Assembly: GCA_903901905.1 (NCBI GenBank)
Contig: CAIUSQ010000185.1
Coordinates: 1 to 22,065 of the forward strand
Direction of reading: 5' to 3'
DNA length: 22,065 nt
Origin: an uncultured Actinomycetes bacterium
Lineage (GTDB): Bacteria > Actinomycetota > Actinomycetes > Nanopelagicales > Nanopelagicaceae
The notes under the pieces were generated by a model, which worked only from the letters and a program-made list of their open reading frames with translations, searched no databases and was not told the DNA's origin. This document shows, piece after piece, positions 13,591 to 22,065 of the stretch. Within the stretch, counting starts at the first letter, position 1; every line of letters begins with the position of its first letter. The position numbers and the translations under genes were made by a program.

Positions 13591-13773
13591 ATGAATCTAG
13601 GCGCACGCGAAATTATCGTTCTACTTGTAGTGGTTTTGGTTCTCTTTGGTGCAAAACGCCTTCCAGATTCAGCACGTTCTCTCGGTCGCTCTATGCGTAT
13701 CTTCAAGAGTGAGATGAAGGAAATGAAGGCGGACGACAAGCCAGTCAATGAAGAAGGAAATTCAGAGAAGTAA
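13591..13773 (+). CDS. tatA: Sec-independent protein translocase subunit TatA
   Basis: A 60-residue membrane protein, the pore-forming component of the twin-arginine pathway that exports folded proteins. It has a short N-terminal transmembrane helix ([13 protein letters not shown], about residues 8-20), the hinge [10 protein letters not shown], an amphipathic helix ([18 protein letters not shown]) and a short acidic tail. The length is at the low end for the family. No TatB is seen in this window, so it may be encoded elsewhere or TatA may serve both roles. It is preceded by a clear GGAG ribosome site and followed by tatC after 4 bp. Confidence 0.93.
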   Translation: MNLGAREIIVLLVVVLVLFGAKRLPDSARSLGRSMRIFKSEMKEMKADDKPVNEEGNSEK

Positions 13774-13777
13774 ACCA

Positions 13778-14593
13778 ATGGCGTCTACCAATGACGCGAG
13801 GATGCCGTTACTAGATCATTTACGGGAGTTTCGTAAAAGAGTTGTACGCGCAGCCATAGCGATATTTCTTGCCTCGGGCGCTGGTTGGTATTTTTACAAC
13901 ACCATCATCACAACGCTTGCCGAACCAGTTTGTGATTTAAAAACGGCACAGCTCTCTGGTTCAGCCAATTGTGGTGCGCTCTATATCAGTGGCGTTTTGG
14001 GACCGTTGAATTTGCAGATGAAAGTAGCTTTGCTTACTGGCGTAATTATCTCCGCTCCCTTCTGGCTGTATCAGTTATGGGCATTTATAGCTCCAGCGCT
14101 ACACCGCAAGGAGAAGCGCAATAGCTTTCTCTTCATCTTATCGGCGACGCCTTTTTTTGCATTCGGCGCGACGCTAGGATATTTAATTCTGCCTCTTGCA
14201 ATAAAAGTGCTTTTCGGTTTTACACCAGAAGCACTCAACAACCTGGTTCGCTTTGATGATTACTTGGATTTTGTTTTGCGTATCATTCTCTTATTTGGTC
14301 TCGCATTTGAGTTACCGGTCTTCCTATTAACTTTTAACCTCATCGGCTTCTTAAGAGGAAAAACGATTCTGCGGCCTTGGCGAATCTGGATCTTCGGTAT
14401 TTTTCTCTTCTCTGCTGCTTTTACGCCCACTGCCGATCCATTTACGATGCTTCTACTTGCGATACCCATCATGGTTTTGTACTTCATGGCCGGTTTTATC
14501 GCAGTCTTAGTTGATAGAGCCCGGGATAAGCGAGTGGATAAAACAGAATTAGGGAGTTCATCAATCGAATCTCCGACTTCTATCTCAGATTAA
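13778..14593 (+). CDS. tatC: Sec-independent protein translocase subunit TatC
   Basis: A 271-residue polytopic membrane protein that recognises twin-arginine signal peptides. The cytoplasmic N-terminus MPLLDHLREFRKRVVRA carries the conserved Glu and Arg, and six hydrophobic segments follow, with PFWLYQLWAFIAPALHRKEK, RFDDYLDFVLRIILLFGLAFELPVF and FTPTADPFTMLLLAIPIMVLYF as family hallmarks. I chose ATG 13778 (MASTNDARMPLLDHL): it lies 4 bases after the tatA stop, and a longer frame from 13748 adds 10 residues overlapping tatA. The C-terminal tail is short and hydrophilic. Confidence 0.94.
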   Translation: MASTNDARMPLLDHLREFRKRVVRAAIAIFLASGAGWYFYNTIITTLAEPVCDLKTAQLSGSANCGALYISGVLGPLNLQMKVALLTGVIISAPFWLYQLWAFIAPALHRKEKRNSFLFILSATPFFAFGATLGYLILPLAIKVLFGFTPEALNNLVRFDDYLDFVLRIILLFGLAFELPVFLLTFNLIGFLRGKTILRPWRIWIFGIFLFSAAFTPTADPFTMLLLAIPIMVLYFMAGFIAVLVDRARDKRVDKTELGSSSIESPTSISD

Positions 14594-14597
14594 AAGA

Positions 14598-14603
14598 TAG
14601 GCT
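14598..14603 (+). promoter_or_regulatory. Predicted -10 box of leaderless promoter, lipid kinase-helY operon
   Basis: TAGGCT is followed by 6 bases and then the ATG at 14610, within the 16-bp gap after tatC. No Shine-Dalgarno precedes the start. Confidence 0.55.
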
Positions 14604-14609
14604 CGTACT

Positions 14610-15479
14610 ATGTGGGCCCTGGTGATTAATCCTGTCGCGGGTCAAGGTAAAGGTGCAACGGTCGGAACCTATGTGGCTGGTTTCCTCAGCAATGCATCAG
14701 TGCCCTATACGATTATTACTGGAAAGTCAGCGATAGCGCTAACTGATCATCTAGAAAGCTTTCTTAGAACTCATCCAAAATGTCAGGGGATTATTGCAGT
14801 GGGAGGAGATGGGCTCCTTCACATAGTTTTACAGAAAGTTATCCCGGCCCACATTCCAATTACCGTTATTCCAGCAGGTACAGGTAACGATTTTGTCAGG
14901 TCTCTTGGTTGGGACCTATCCGATGTTGATAGTCAACTTAACCATGTGCTCAACAATGAACCTACGCCTATGGATCTGGGTTTGGTTGATGGAGAGTGGT
15001 TCGCAAGTGTTCTTTCGACTGGTTTTGATGCGATAGTTAATGAGCGTGCCAATAAGCTTAACTGGCCTAAGGGTCCGATGAAATATAATGTGAGTATTGC
15101 CATTGAACTACCAAGGTTTAAACCAAAAGATTACGAAATTCAACTGGATGATCGTACTATCTCTACGCAGGCGATGTTAATTGCAGTCGGTAATGGGCGT
15201 TCATACGGGGGAGGGATGTTGGTTTGTCCCAACGCTGATATGAGCGATGGGTTTTTTGATGTAATGGTTTTACATCCCGTCTCAAAAATCGAGTTCATCA
15301 AAACCTTCCCCTCTGTCTTTATTGGGGCGCATATAGATCATCCCGCTGTAGAGATAGTCCGTAGCAAAAAAGTTCGTATTGAATCAAACGCAGTTGCCTA
15401 CAGTGACGGAGAACGAATAGGTCAACTACCTGTAAACGCCGAATGTGTTTCTGATGCGATGCTTGGATGGAGACCATGA
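14610..15479 (+). CDS. Diacylglycerol kinase family (YegS/DagK-type) lipid kinase
   Basis: A 289-residue lipid or sphingosine kinase-like protein that phosphorylates a lipid with ATP at the inner membrane surface; diacylglycerol is the likely but unproven substrate. ALVINPVAGQGKG is the N-terminal nucleotide-binding strand. IIAVGGDGLLHIVLQK carries the GGDG motif, and VIPAGTGNDFVRSLG is the second catalytic stretch. The C-terminal beta-sandwich contains VGNGRSYGGGMLVCPNADMS and the SDGFFDVMVLHP motif. The usual GGDGTLNEV is GGDGLLHIV here, a mild deviation. It heads a chain of overlapping genes (helY, exonuclease, lnt), and its stop overlaps the helY start as ATGA. Confidence 0.9.
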   Translation: MWALVINPVAGQGKGATVGTYVAGFLSNASVPYTIITGKSAIALTDHLESFLRTHPKCQGIIAVGGDGLLHIVLQKVIPAHIPITVIPAGTGNDFVRSLGWDLSDVDSQLNHVLNNEPTPMDLGLVDGEWFASVLSTGFDAIVNERANKLNWPKGPMKYNVSIAIELPRFKPKDYEIQLDDRTISTQAMLIAVGNGRSYGGGMLVCPNADMSDGFFDVMVLHPVSKIEFIKTFPSVFIGAHIDHPAVEIVRSKKVRIESNAVAYSDGERIGQLPVNAECVSDAMLGWRP

Positions 15480-17851
15480 CTACGCCTGCCGCCTCATACG
15501 CCGCGGCAAAAAAACGCGGTATGCATCCTATTACAACCGCTTTTGTTCAAACTTTTGATTTTGAGTTCGATCCATTTCAAATTTCAGCTTGCCACGCCGT
15601 TGAAGATGGAAAAGGTGTTCTGGTAGCAGCTCCGACGGGTGCGGGAAAAACAGTTGTTGGGGAGTTCGCAGCATATTATGCACTTCAAGCTGGAAAGAAA
15701 TGTTTTTACACAACTCCGATAAAAGCACTTTCTAACCAGAAATATTCCGAGTTTGCAGAAAAATTCGGTGAGGATCGGGTTGGTCTGTTGACTGGAGATA
15801 CGAGTATCAACTCTGAAGCAGATATTCTTGTGATGACCACCGAAGTACTTAGAAACATGCTCTATGCGGGTTCCAATACTCTTACAAACTTGGGAGCTGT
15901 AGTAATGGATGAAGTCCATTATCTAGCCGACAAGTTCCGCGGAGCTGTTTGGGAAGAGGTTTTGATTCACCTAATGGAGAGCGTGCAGGTAATTTCACTT
16001 TCCGCAACTGTTTCAAATGCTGAAGAGTTTGGAGAGTGGCTGGGGGAGATTCGTGGTGAAACCGAGGTTATTGTTAGTGAAATCCGGCCAATTCCTCTTT
16101 TTCAGCATGTACTGATTGGAAATCGACTCCTAGATCTTTTTGAACAGCCAGGACGCGTGAATCCCGAAATATTAAAACGGGAAAGGGAGGCGATACGGCG
16201 AACCTCGCTAGGTCGCAATCGTCGCTCGCGCTTTGATGATTCAAGTGATCGCCTTTCACGATCTGACATTGTTGAAAAACTACAAGGTGAGAATCTGCTA
16301 CCCGCGATAACTTTTATATTTTCGCGAATAGGCTGCGATGCCGCAGTCAAGCAATGTTTACATGCTGGTCTTCGATTAACTTCACCGCAGGAGCGAGAAG
16401 AAATACGGGCAACAGCCCTTCGCTATACACAGAATATTGCCGAAGAGGATTTGGAAGTGCTCGGCTTTTCTGATTGGCTAACCGCGTTAGAGCGTGGCAT
16501 CGCAGCACATCATGCTGGACTACTTCCAAGCTTTAAAGGCGCAGTTGAAGATCTATTCCAAAGAGGGCTAGTAAAAGCTGTCTTTGCAACGGAGACTTTG
16601 GCATTAGGCATCAACATGCCAGCGCGGACTGTTGTCTTAGAGAAACTCGTGAAGTTCAATGGTGAAGCTCATGTTCCCATCACTCCTGGTGAATACACAC
16701 AACTAACAGGTCGTGCCGGTCGCCGAGGAATCGACATTGAGGGAAATGCCGTAATTCAATGGTCACCAACTGTCGACTCTGCAGCAGCGGCAGGTTTGGC
16801 ATCAACACGTACATATCCTTTGCGTTCATCTTTTTCTCCCTCTTACAACATGTCGATCAACTTGATCGCGCAATTTGGTCGGGAGAGAGCCCGTCGTTCA
16901 CTTGAATCATCGTTCGCTCAGTTTCAAGCCGATAGAGCGGTAGTGGGGTTGACTCGTCAGATTCGAAAAAATGAGGCATCAATTCAAGAGTTAATGAAGG
17001 ATGCAACCTGTCATATGGGAGATTTCGCTGACTATGCCCGGATTCGCAGATCTATTAAAGAAGTTGAAGTTTTATTAAGCAGACGTGACCAACGTAAAAC
17101 TTTTGACAACAGACAAAGAGGACATTTAGAAGGGGAGTTATCTGATCTTCGGAAAAACATGAAGACCCATCCATGTCACGGTTGCGCAGAACGTGAAGAT
17201 CATGCGCGTTTGGCAGAGCGAGCGGGACGCCTGACGAGAGAAAACGACGGATTAACCTCTAGGGTAGAAAATAGAACTCATGTTATTGCCAAAACATTTG
17301 ATCAAATCTGCCAAGTACTCGATCACTTAGATTACATCCATGGCGAGAAGCCTTCTGCACAGGGAAAGATTCTGACAAAGATCTATGCAGAGTCAGATCT
17401 TTTGCTCACTGAATCTATTCGCAGAGGCTTATTAGATGATCTAAACAGTGTCGAACTGCTATCAGTTGCTTCATGCATGATCTTTGAGTCAAGATCGGCG
17501 GAAAATATTGCACCAAAGATGCCCAGTGCGAAAGTCACATCAACCATCACGGAAGTGGTAGCACTATGGGCAGAACTCGAAAATATTGAAAGTGATTTTG
17601 GAGTTAAAACTCAACGTGAGCCCGATGCGGGCTTTGTTTTTAGCTCTTATCGTTGGGCTATGGGAAATTCTTTGAGTAACGTGCTTAAAGGCAGTGACAT
17701 GTCTGTAGGTGACTTTGTCAGATCAACAAAACAACTCATTGATCTTCTCAATCAAATTGCCGGTGCAAGTGAGGGTTTGCGTTCTGCATGTAAAGATGCG
17801 GTTAAAAAGATCGATCGCGGTGTGGTCGCATATCTAATGGGAGATTTATGA
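15476..17851 (+). CDS. helY: DEAD/DEAH-box RNA helicase, Ski2/Mtr4-like (HelY)
   Basis: A 791-residue ATP-dependent superfamily 2 helicase of the actinobacterial HelY group, related to Ski2/Mtr4 and probably acting on RNA structure or decay. Motifs in order: Walker A AAPTGAGKTVVGEF near residue 55, Ia YTTPIKALSNQK, DEVH box VVMDEVHYLAD, motif III SLSATVSNAEEFG, motif VI QLTGRAGRRGID, and a C-terminal DSHCT-type region. The Cys-rich PCHGCAEREDHARLAER sits in the middle. M. tuberculosis HelY is about 906 residues, so this copy is compact but complete. I chose ATG 15476, which overlaps the upstream stop as ATGA; an ATG at 15467 adds three residues. The downstream exonuclease starts inside its stop. 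Confidence 0.92.
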   Translation: MTTPAASYAAAKKRGMHPITTAFVQTFDFEFDPFQISACHAVEDGKGVLVAAPTGAGKTVVGEFAAYYALQAGKKCFYTTPIKALSNQKYSEFAEKFGEDRVGLLTGDTSINSEADILVMTTEVLRNMLYAGSNTLTNLGAVVMDEVHYLADKFRGAVWEEVLIHLMESVQVISLSATVSNAEEFGEWLGEIRGETEVIVSEIRPIPLFQHVLIGNRLLDLFEQPGRVNPEILKREREAIRRTSLGRNRRSRFDDSSDRLSRSDIVEKLQGENLLPAITFIFSRIGCDAAVKQCLHAGLRLTSPQEREEIRATALRYTQNIAEEDLEVLGFSDWLTALERGIAAHHAGLLPSFKGAVEDLFQRGLVKAVFATETLALGINMPARTVVLEKLVKFNGEAHVPITPGEYTQLTGRAGRRGIDIEGNAVIQWSPTVDSAAAAGLASTRTYPLRSSFSPSYNMSINLIAQFGRERARRSLESSFAQFQADRAVVGLTRQIRKNEASIQELMKDATCHMGDFADYARIRRSIKEVEVLLSRRDQRKTFDNRQRGHLEGELSDLRKNMKTHPCHGCAEREDHARLAERAGRLTRENDGLTSRVENRTHVIAKTFDQICQVLDHLDYIHGEKPSAQGKILTKIYAESDLLLTESIRRGLLDDLNSVELLSVASCMIFESRSAENIAPKMPSAKVTSTITEVVALWAELENIESDFGVKTQREPDAGFVFSSYRWAMGNSLSNVLKGSDMSVGDFVRSTKQLIDLLNQIAGASEGLRSACKDAVKKIDRGVVAYLMGDL

Positions 17852-18750
17852 CTCTTATGCTTTTAGACAGTGCATCACTTTGGTATCGCGCCTATTACGG
17901 TATGCCGGACACGATGCTTTCTCCCGATGGAATATCAGTGAATGCAGTGCGAGGTTATGTTGATATGACCGCTCGATTAGTGCAGGCCTACAAACCAGAT
18001 CGATTAGTCGCATGTCTAGATGGGGATTGGCGACCTAGCTGGCGGGTCGATATTTTTCCAGATTACAAAGCAAACCGCATAGAAGAAGATGGTGACGCTG
18101 AAGAGGAACCGGAGACGCTGACTCCTCAAATTCCAATTCTCTTGGATCTACTTGATCTCTTTGGAATACCGGTAGTAGGCGTTGATGATTATGAGGCCGA
18201 TGACGTCATGGCAACTTATGCACACATCGAGAAAGGTCCGATCCGAATAGTTACGGGTGATAGAGATCTCTTCCAAGTAGTCGACGATAAGAAAGATGTA
18301 AAGGTTGTTTATCTGGCTAAGGGTCTATCACAACATGATTTAGTGGATATTAAATACGTTGCCGATAAATACTCTATTCCGGGGGATAGGTACGATCTTT
18401 TTGCAATGTTTCGAGGAGATCCTTCAGATGGACTACCCGGCGTAAAAGGTATTGGGGAGAAAGGCGCTGCAATCATCGCCAACTCCTTTGCATCCGTTGA
18501 AGAGGCTTTAGAGGGTGCTAAAAATGCTCACGAGAATCTCGCTCCGGCTTTAGCTAAAAAGATAATTGCTGGAGCTGAATATTTAAAGATCGCGCCTACT
18601 TTAGTTTGTGTTGCAAGGGATGTTCCTTTGCCAAAAGTAGATCTAGCACTTCCAAAGGCACCAACAGATCTTTCATCAATCTATCAATTTAAGGAACGTT
18701 ATGCCTTGGGGGCTAGCGTAGATCGTTTGATCAGTGCATTAGGTTGGTAG
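17848..18750 (+). CDS. 5'-3' exonuclease / flap endonuclease (stand-alone PolA-type domain)
   Basis: A 300-residue FEN-type nuclease resembling the N-terminal domain of DNA polymerase I, Rv2090-like, here without a polymerase part. Metal-binding acidic residues are in LLDSASLWYRAYYGM, ACLDGDWRPSWR, VDDYEADDVMATYA and IVTGDRDLFQVVD. The helix-hairpin-helix FRGDPSDGLPGVKGIGEKGA binds DNA. The C-terminal half includes LAPALAKKIIAGAEYLKIA. It probably removes RNA primers or 5' flaps, backing up PolA. Start and helY stop overlap as ATGA, and the lnt start lies inside its last 7 bases. Confidence 0.9.
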   Translation: MTLMLLDSASLWYRAYYGMPDTMLSPDGISVNAVRGYVDMTARLVQAYKPDRLVACLDGDWRPSWRVDIFPDYKANRIEEDGDAEEEPETLTPQIPILLDLLDLFGIPVVGVDDYEADDVMATYAHIEKGPIRIVTGDRDLFQVVDDKKDVKVVYLAKGLSQHDLVDIKYVADKYSIPGDRYDLFAMFRGDPSDGLPGVKGIGEKGAAIIANSFASVEEALEGAKNAHENLAPALAKKIIAGAEYLKIAPTLVCVARDVPLPKVDLALPKAPTDLSSIYQFKERYALGASVDRLISALGW

Positions 18751-20111
18751 GAGTATTTCTTTCAGGTTTATCTGGATTTGTCTTGTCGTTGGCCTACGAG
18801 CCAGTGGGGAAGTGGTGGCTAGCGCCATTAGCAATAGCCTCACATATCTATGCGATGCACCGCACTAAATATAAGGTTATCTCTGCATTCATTTTCGCAC
18901 TTGTTTTTAATGCAATTGTTTTACATTGGAGCAGTACATTTGTTGGCTCATTACCTTGGCTAATACTTTCTATAGGGTTAGCTATTTTCTATATTCCATT
19001 AGCGTTGGTAGCCCGATGGGGTATTTCGATTTATCCGATTGTTTTCATAGTAATGGAAGAGGTGAGAAATCATTTTCCATTTGGGGGATTTGGTTGGACA
19101 AGATTGGCCTACACACAGGCTGATGCTCCTTACGCCCGTATCGCTGCCATTGGGGGATCGGTCGCTTTATCCAGCTTTGTATTGCTAATTGCGATATTTC
19201 TCTTTATCCTTTCGCAGAAACGCTTATCTTTAATACCATTAGTACCTGCATTATTTCTTTTAGTACCGTTTCAACTACAGAGCATTGGTACAACTGAAGT
19301 CTTGATGATTCAAGGCAATGTTCCACAATTTGGTTTGGATTTTAACTCTAGGGCGAAAGAAGTATTCAATAATCATCTGGAACTCACGAAACAAGAGATG
19401 TTAAAAGATTCCAAAGTCGACTTTATTTTGTGGCCCGAGAATTCAGTTGACGTGGATCCATTTGTTTATCCTGATGTATCGAAAGCGCTTAATTCAATAG
19501 AAAAGCCTTTAGTAATAGGTGCAGTCCTGGGTAAAGGTGAAAAACTCTTAAATACTTCGATACTTTGGGATGATACGAATCCAAAAATCTACATCAAACA
19601 GCATCTAACTCCATTTGGTGAATATATCCCGATACGCTCCATCGCTAAGCTTGTTTCACCTTTGGTTGATCGTGTCAAGGATTTTGAGCCTGGAGACGGT
19701 GCAAATAACATCTTTACAATCGATAATGTAAAGATTGCTCCTGTCATTTGTTTTGAACTCCTTGATGATTCAATACTGCACAACGCAGCCAAAAACTCGA
19801 ACCTTCTAGCGGTTCAAACCAATAGTGCAACCTTTGGAATGTCGGCTGAAAGCGCACAACAGCTTGCAATGACAAGAGTTCGTGCAATCGAACATGGTCG
19901 AAATATTGTTTCTGTATCGACAACTGGATACTCAGCCGTAATTGATCACAATGGCAAAGTTCTTCAAAAATCAACTATGGGAACTGCAGAAAGTATTCGA
20001 GCAAATGTAGATTTAATAGAAGGCCAGACGCCGAGAGATATGCTGGGTGGATGGGCTGGGTTTCTCACTCTAGGCATATTGATTCTGACTACTCGTCGAG
20101 CCTACCGCTAA
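18744..20111 (+). CDS. lnt: Apolipoprotein N-acyltransferase
   Basis: A 455-residue inner-membrane enzyme that adds the third acyl chain to lipoproteins. The N-terminal third is hydrophobic with about six predicted membrane segments; a carbon-nitrogen hydrolase domain follows, with the catalytic triad Glu232 (LWPENSVD), Lys285 (IYIKQHLTPFGEYIP, which also holds the assisting Glu293) and Cys336 (APVICFELL). ATFGMSAESAQQLAMTRVRA and STTGYSAVID match the usual Lnt end, and a final transmembrane helix follows. The only plausible start is TTG 18744, inside the exonuclease stop, without a good ribosome site, so translation probably depends on re-initiation. In mycobacteria this domain can be fused to or paired with a Ppm1 dolichol-phosphate-mannose synthase; no such domain is seen here. 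Confidence 0.9.
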   Translation: MVGVFLSGLSGFVLSLAYEPVGKWWLAPLAIASHIYAMHRTKYKVISAFIFALVFNAIVLHWSSTFVGSLPWLILSIGLAIFYIPLALVARWGISIYPIVFIVMEEVRNHFPFGGFGWTRLAYTQADAPYARIAAIGGSVALSSFVLLIAIFLFILSQKRLSLIPLVPALFLLVPFQLQSIGTTEVLMIQGNVPQFGLDFNSRAKEVFNNHLELTKQEMLKDSKVDFILWPENSVDVDPFVYPDVSKALNSIEKPLVIGAVLGKGEKLLNTSILWDDTNPKIYIKQHLTPFGEYIPIRSIAKLVSPLVDRVKDFEPGDGANNIFTIDNVKIAPVICFELLDDSILHNAAKNSNLLAVQTNSATFGMSAESAQQLAMTRVRAIEHGRNIVSVSTTGYSAVIDHNGKVLQKSTMGTAESIRANVDLIEGQTPRDMLGGWAGFLTLGILILTTRRAYR

Positions 20112-20121
20112 CGCCGATAAG

Positions 20122-20134
20122 TTACATTATGTAA
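20122..20134. repeat. Short perfect inverted repeat between convergent lnt and gcvP
   Basis: TTACAT-T-ATGTAA is a 13-bp palindrome filling half of the 25-bp gap between the two convergent stop codons. The arms are AT-rich with a 1-base centre, so it is a poor intrinsic terminator. It could be a protein-binding site or chance. Confidence 0.35.
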
Positions 20135-20136
20135 AC

Positions 20137-22065
20137 CTAAGCGAATTCGGAGATGGGCAGGCACGAACAAACCAGATTTCGGTCCCCATAAGCACCATCT
20201 ATACGCCCCACTGCCGGCCAATACTTACCCTTTAGCCCAATTATTTCCCCAGCAATCAAACCATCTCTTTTTTCAGGTAATGCACCGAATTCGCGGGTAT
20301 ACGAACGGTTCCATTCACCAGCGATAACCGCCTCAACGGTATGTGGAGCATTTCTTAAAGCTGATTCTTCCACGGCAATAATTCCCTCTAAAATCTCTTG
20401 AATCTCTCCGTGAATTGAAATCATCGCAGAGATAAATCTGTCAATCTCTGCAAGATCTTCACTTTCTGTGGGTTCGATCATCAGTGTTCCAGGCACCGGA
20501 AAACTCATTGTAGGCGCATGGAAACCATAATCCATAAGTCGCTTAGCGACATCATCGACAGTAACACCACTTAATTTGGTTATCTCGCGAAGATCCAGGA
20601 TGCATTCATGTGCAACACGACCCTTCTCCCCCGTATATAGAACGGGAAAGTACGGATCTAATTTCGTTGCCATGTAGTTTGCAGACAAGATTGCTATCGA
20701 TGTAGCGCGAGTTAATCCCTCGGCCCCCATCATTCGAATATATGCCCACGAAATTGGCAAAATATTTGCTGATCCAAATGGAGCACCACTAATTGGCCCA
20801 GGACCAGTCTTAGGGCCGGCGGTTTCATCCAACGGGTGATTTGGTAGGAATGGAGCTAGATGTGCCTTCGAAATTACGGGACCAACCCCTGGACCACCTC
20901 CTCCATGAGGGATACAAAAGGTTTTGTGAAGATTTAAATGCGAAACATCGGCTCCAAATTTGCCGGGTTGAGAAAGTCCAACTAACGCGTTCAAGTTTGC
21001 ACCATCAACGTAAACCTGTCCTCCGGCGTTATGCACCATTTCACAAATCTCGGATATCGCTGATTCAAAAACGCCATGCGTTGATGGGTAGGTCACCATA
21101 ATCGCTGCAAGATTGTCAGAATGTTCTGCAATCTTTTCTTTTATGTCTTCAAGACTTACATTTCCAGATTCATCACACTCAACAACTACAACTTTCATTC
21201 CCGCCATGACCGCACTTGCAGCGTTAGTACCGTGTGCGCTAGATGGAATTAAACAAATTGTTCTTTGATGATCGCCTCTTGAATCATGGTAATTTCTGAT
21301 TGCGAGCAAACCCGCAAACTCTCCTTGACTTCCTGCATTTGGTTGCAGACTCACTGCGTCATAACCTGTGATCGCGATTAACCATGAAGATAGTTCTGAG
21401 ATTAACTCTCGATATCCAGAGCTCTGCACAGTGGGTGAAAATGGATGAATTGATGAAAACTCTGGCCAAGTTACCGCTTCCATCTCTGTCGTTGCATTTA
21501 ACTTCATAGTGCAACTACCTAAGGGAATCATCGTTCTGTCGAGTGCAAGATCTCGATCAGAAAGCGTTCTAATGTAGCGCAACATAGAAGTCTCAGAACG
21601 ATGCGTATTAAAAACAGGATGCTGCAAAAAAGACGATTCTCTCATCAACTCTTTTGGTAGTTGTATTGCATTTAAAGCGATCGCTTTGGTTTTAAATATC
21701 TGGGAAAGTCCGTCTAAGGTTTTCTGACTAGTTGTTTCATCCAGAGAAATTCCAACATGATGCCCATCTATCTCGCGCAGATTGATTTTGAGTGATCGAC
21801 TTGCTGCATGTATAGCTGGCGCATCAGGAACTTTTACAACTATTGTGTCGAAGAAATGATTCGTTTTTACTTCAAAACTGGCGTCATTTAGCGCTGTAAC
21901 CAAAGCTGCTGTTTGGGAATTTACTTTATTTGCAATTGCTTTAAGTCCAGAAGGGCCGTGCCACATCGCATAAAAGGCGCTCATCACTGCCAACAGGACC
22001 TGCGCCGTACAAATATTGCTAGTCGCTTTGTCGCGGCGAATATGTTGTTCACGAGTTTGTAGAGC
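20137..22065 (-). CDS. gcvP: Glycine dehydrogenase (decarboxylating), P-protein, C-terminal part (5' end outside window)
   Basis: The C-terminal 642 residues of the glycine cleavage system P-protein, a PLP enzyme that decarboxylates glycine and passes the aminomethyl group to GcvH. The frame is open to the window edge ([20 protein letters not shown] in frame at the end), so the N-terminal third is outside. [16 protein letters not shown] and [20 protein letters not shown] are P-protein signatures. The PLP-binding lysine lies in [16 protein letters not shown] (codon at 20923-20925). The C-terminal [18 protein letters not shown] is intact. Nothing suggests a split subunit form. It is convergent with lnt. 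With metH it reflects active one-carbon metabolism, although gcvT and gcvH are not in the window. Confidence 0.95.
   Translation of the reverse strand, partial: ALQTREQHIRRDKATSNICTAQVLLAVMSAFYAMWHGPSGLKAIANKVNSQTAALVTALNDASFEVKTNHFFDTIVVKVPDAPAIHAASRSLKINLREIDGHHVGISLDETTSQKTLDGLSQIFKTKAIALNAIQLPKELMRESSFLQHPVFNTHRSETSMLRYIRTLSDRDLALDRTMIPLGSCTMKLNATTEMEAVTWPEFSSIHPFSPTVQSSGYRELISELSSWLIAITGYDAVSLQPNAGSQGEFAGLLAIRNYHDSRGDHQRTICLIPSSAHGTNAASAVMAGMKVVVVECDESGNVSLEDIKEKIAEHSDNLAAIMVTYPSTHGVFESAISEICEMVHNAGGQVYVDGANLNALVGLSQPGKFGADVSHLNLHKTFCIPHGGGGPGVGPVISKAHLAPFLPNHPLDETAGPKTGPGPISGAPFGSANILPISWAYIRMMGAEGLTRATSIAILSANYMATKLDPYFPVLYTGEKGRVAHECILDLREITKLSGVTVDDVAKRLMDYGFHAPTMSFPVPGTLMIEPTESEDLAEIDRFISAMISIHGEIQEILEGIIAVEESALRNAPHTVEAVIAGEWNRSYTREFGALPEKRDGLIAGEIIGLKGKYWPAVGRIDGAYGDRNLVCSCLPISEFA

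Noticed and set aside
13774..13777. Frameshift or fusion between tatA and tatC
   Set aside because: TatA ends with a normal acidic tail and TatC has a normal N-terminus; this is simply a 4-bp intergenic gap.
14410..14609. Possible intrinsic terminator at the end of tatC
   Set aside because: No GC-rich stem followed by a T-run is visible; the 16-bp gap is taken up by the lipid kinase promoter.

Overview
This window looks like a chromosomal backbone segment from a low-GC, streamlined actinobacterium. Three things point there: mycothiol ligase MshC, the actinobacteria-specific trio of MSMEG_4193-type phosphatase, DUF3090 and SCO1664 family proteins, and the PafB/PafC pair. The gene order (mshC region, PAC2, metH, RecB-like nuclease, trmI, pafBC, tatAC, helY, 5'-3' exonuclease, lnt) follows the Mycobacterium tuberculosis Rv2090-Rv2135 region as I remember it. 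Moderate AT content and near-zero intergenic DNA fit freshwater Nanopelagicales (acI, 'Ca. Planktophila'/'Nanopelagicus'), but I cannot confirm the taxon without a search.

Layout. 1-729 is the C-terminal part of an M20 peptidase (+). 726-1670 is an aldo/keto reductase (-). 1722-3626 holds phosphatase, DUF3090 and SCO1664 genes, tightly coupled (+). 3659-4903 is mshC (+). 4904-5767 is a PAC2 protein (-). 5797-9980 holds metH and a HAD phosphatase (+). 9977-10741 is a RecB-like Fe-S nuclease (-). 10793-14593 holds trmI, pafB, pafC, tatA and tatC (+). 14610-20111 holds a lipid kinase, helY, a 5'-3' exonuclease and lnt (+). 20137-22065 is the C-terminal part of gcvP (-), running off the window. 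No stretch over 75 bases lacks a gene; by the starts chosen here only about 290 of 22065 bases are intergenic. I saw no tRNA, rRNA, insertion sequence, CRISPR array, prophage or convincing intrinsic terminator.

Functions are housekeeping: thiol redox (mshC), one-carbon metabolism (metH, gcvP), tRNA modification (trmI), DNA-damage transcription control (pafBC), protein export and lipoprotein maturation (tatAC, lnt), and nucleic-acid processing (helY, exonuclease, RecB-like nuclease).

Three observations stand out. (1) All eight operon-head genes whose start is visible, apart from tatA (an in-operon gene that may have its own promoter), have a TANNNT -10 hexamer ending 6 or 7 bases before the start codon, predicting leaderless transcripts. 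(2) These genes form compact divergent promoter pairs, two with identical geometry and one with -10 boxes 3 bp apart. (3) The Pup-proteasome block (mpa, dop, pup, prcBA, pafA), normally between trmI and pafB, is missing with no gap, while pafBC remain. I did not find a clearly new multi-gene system.
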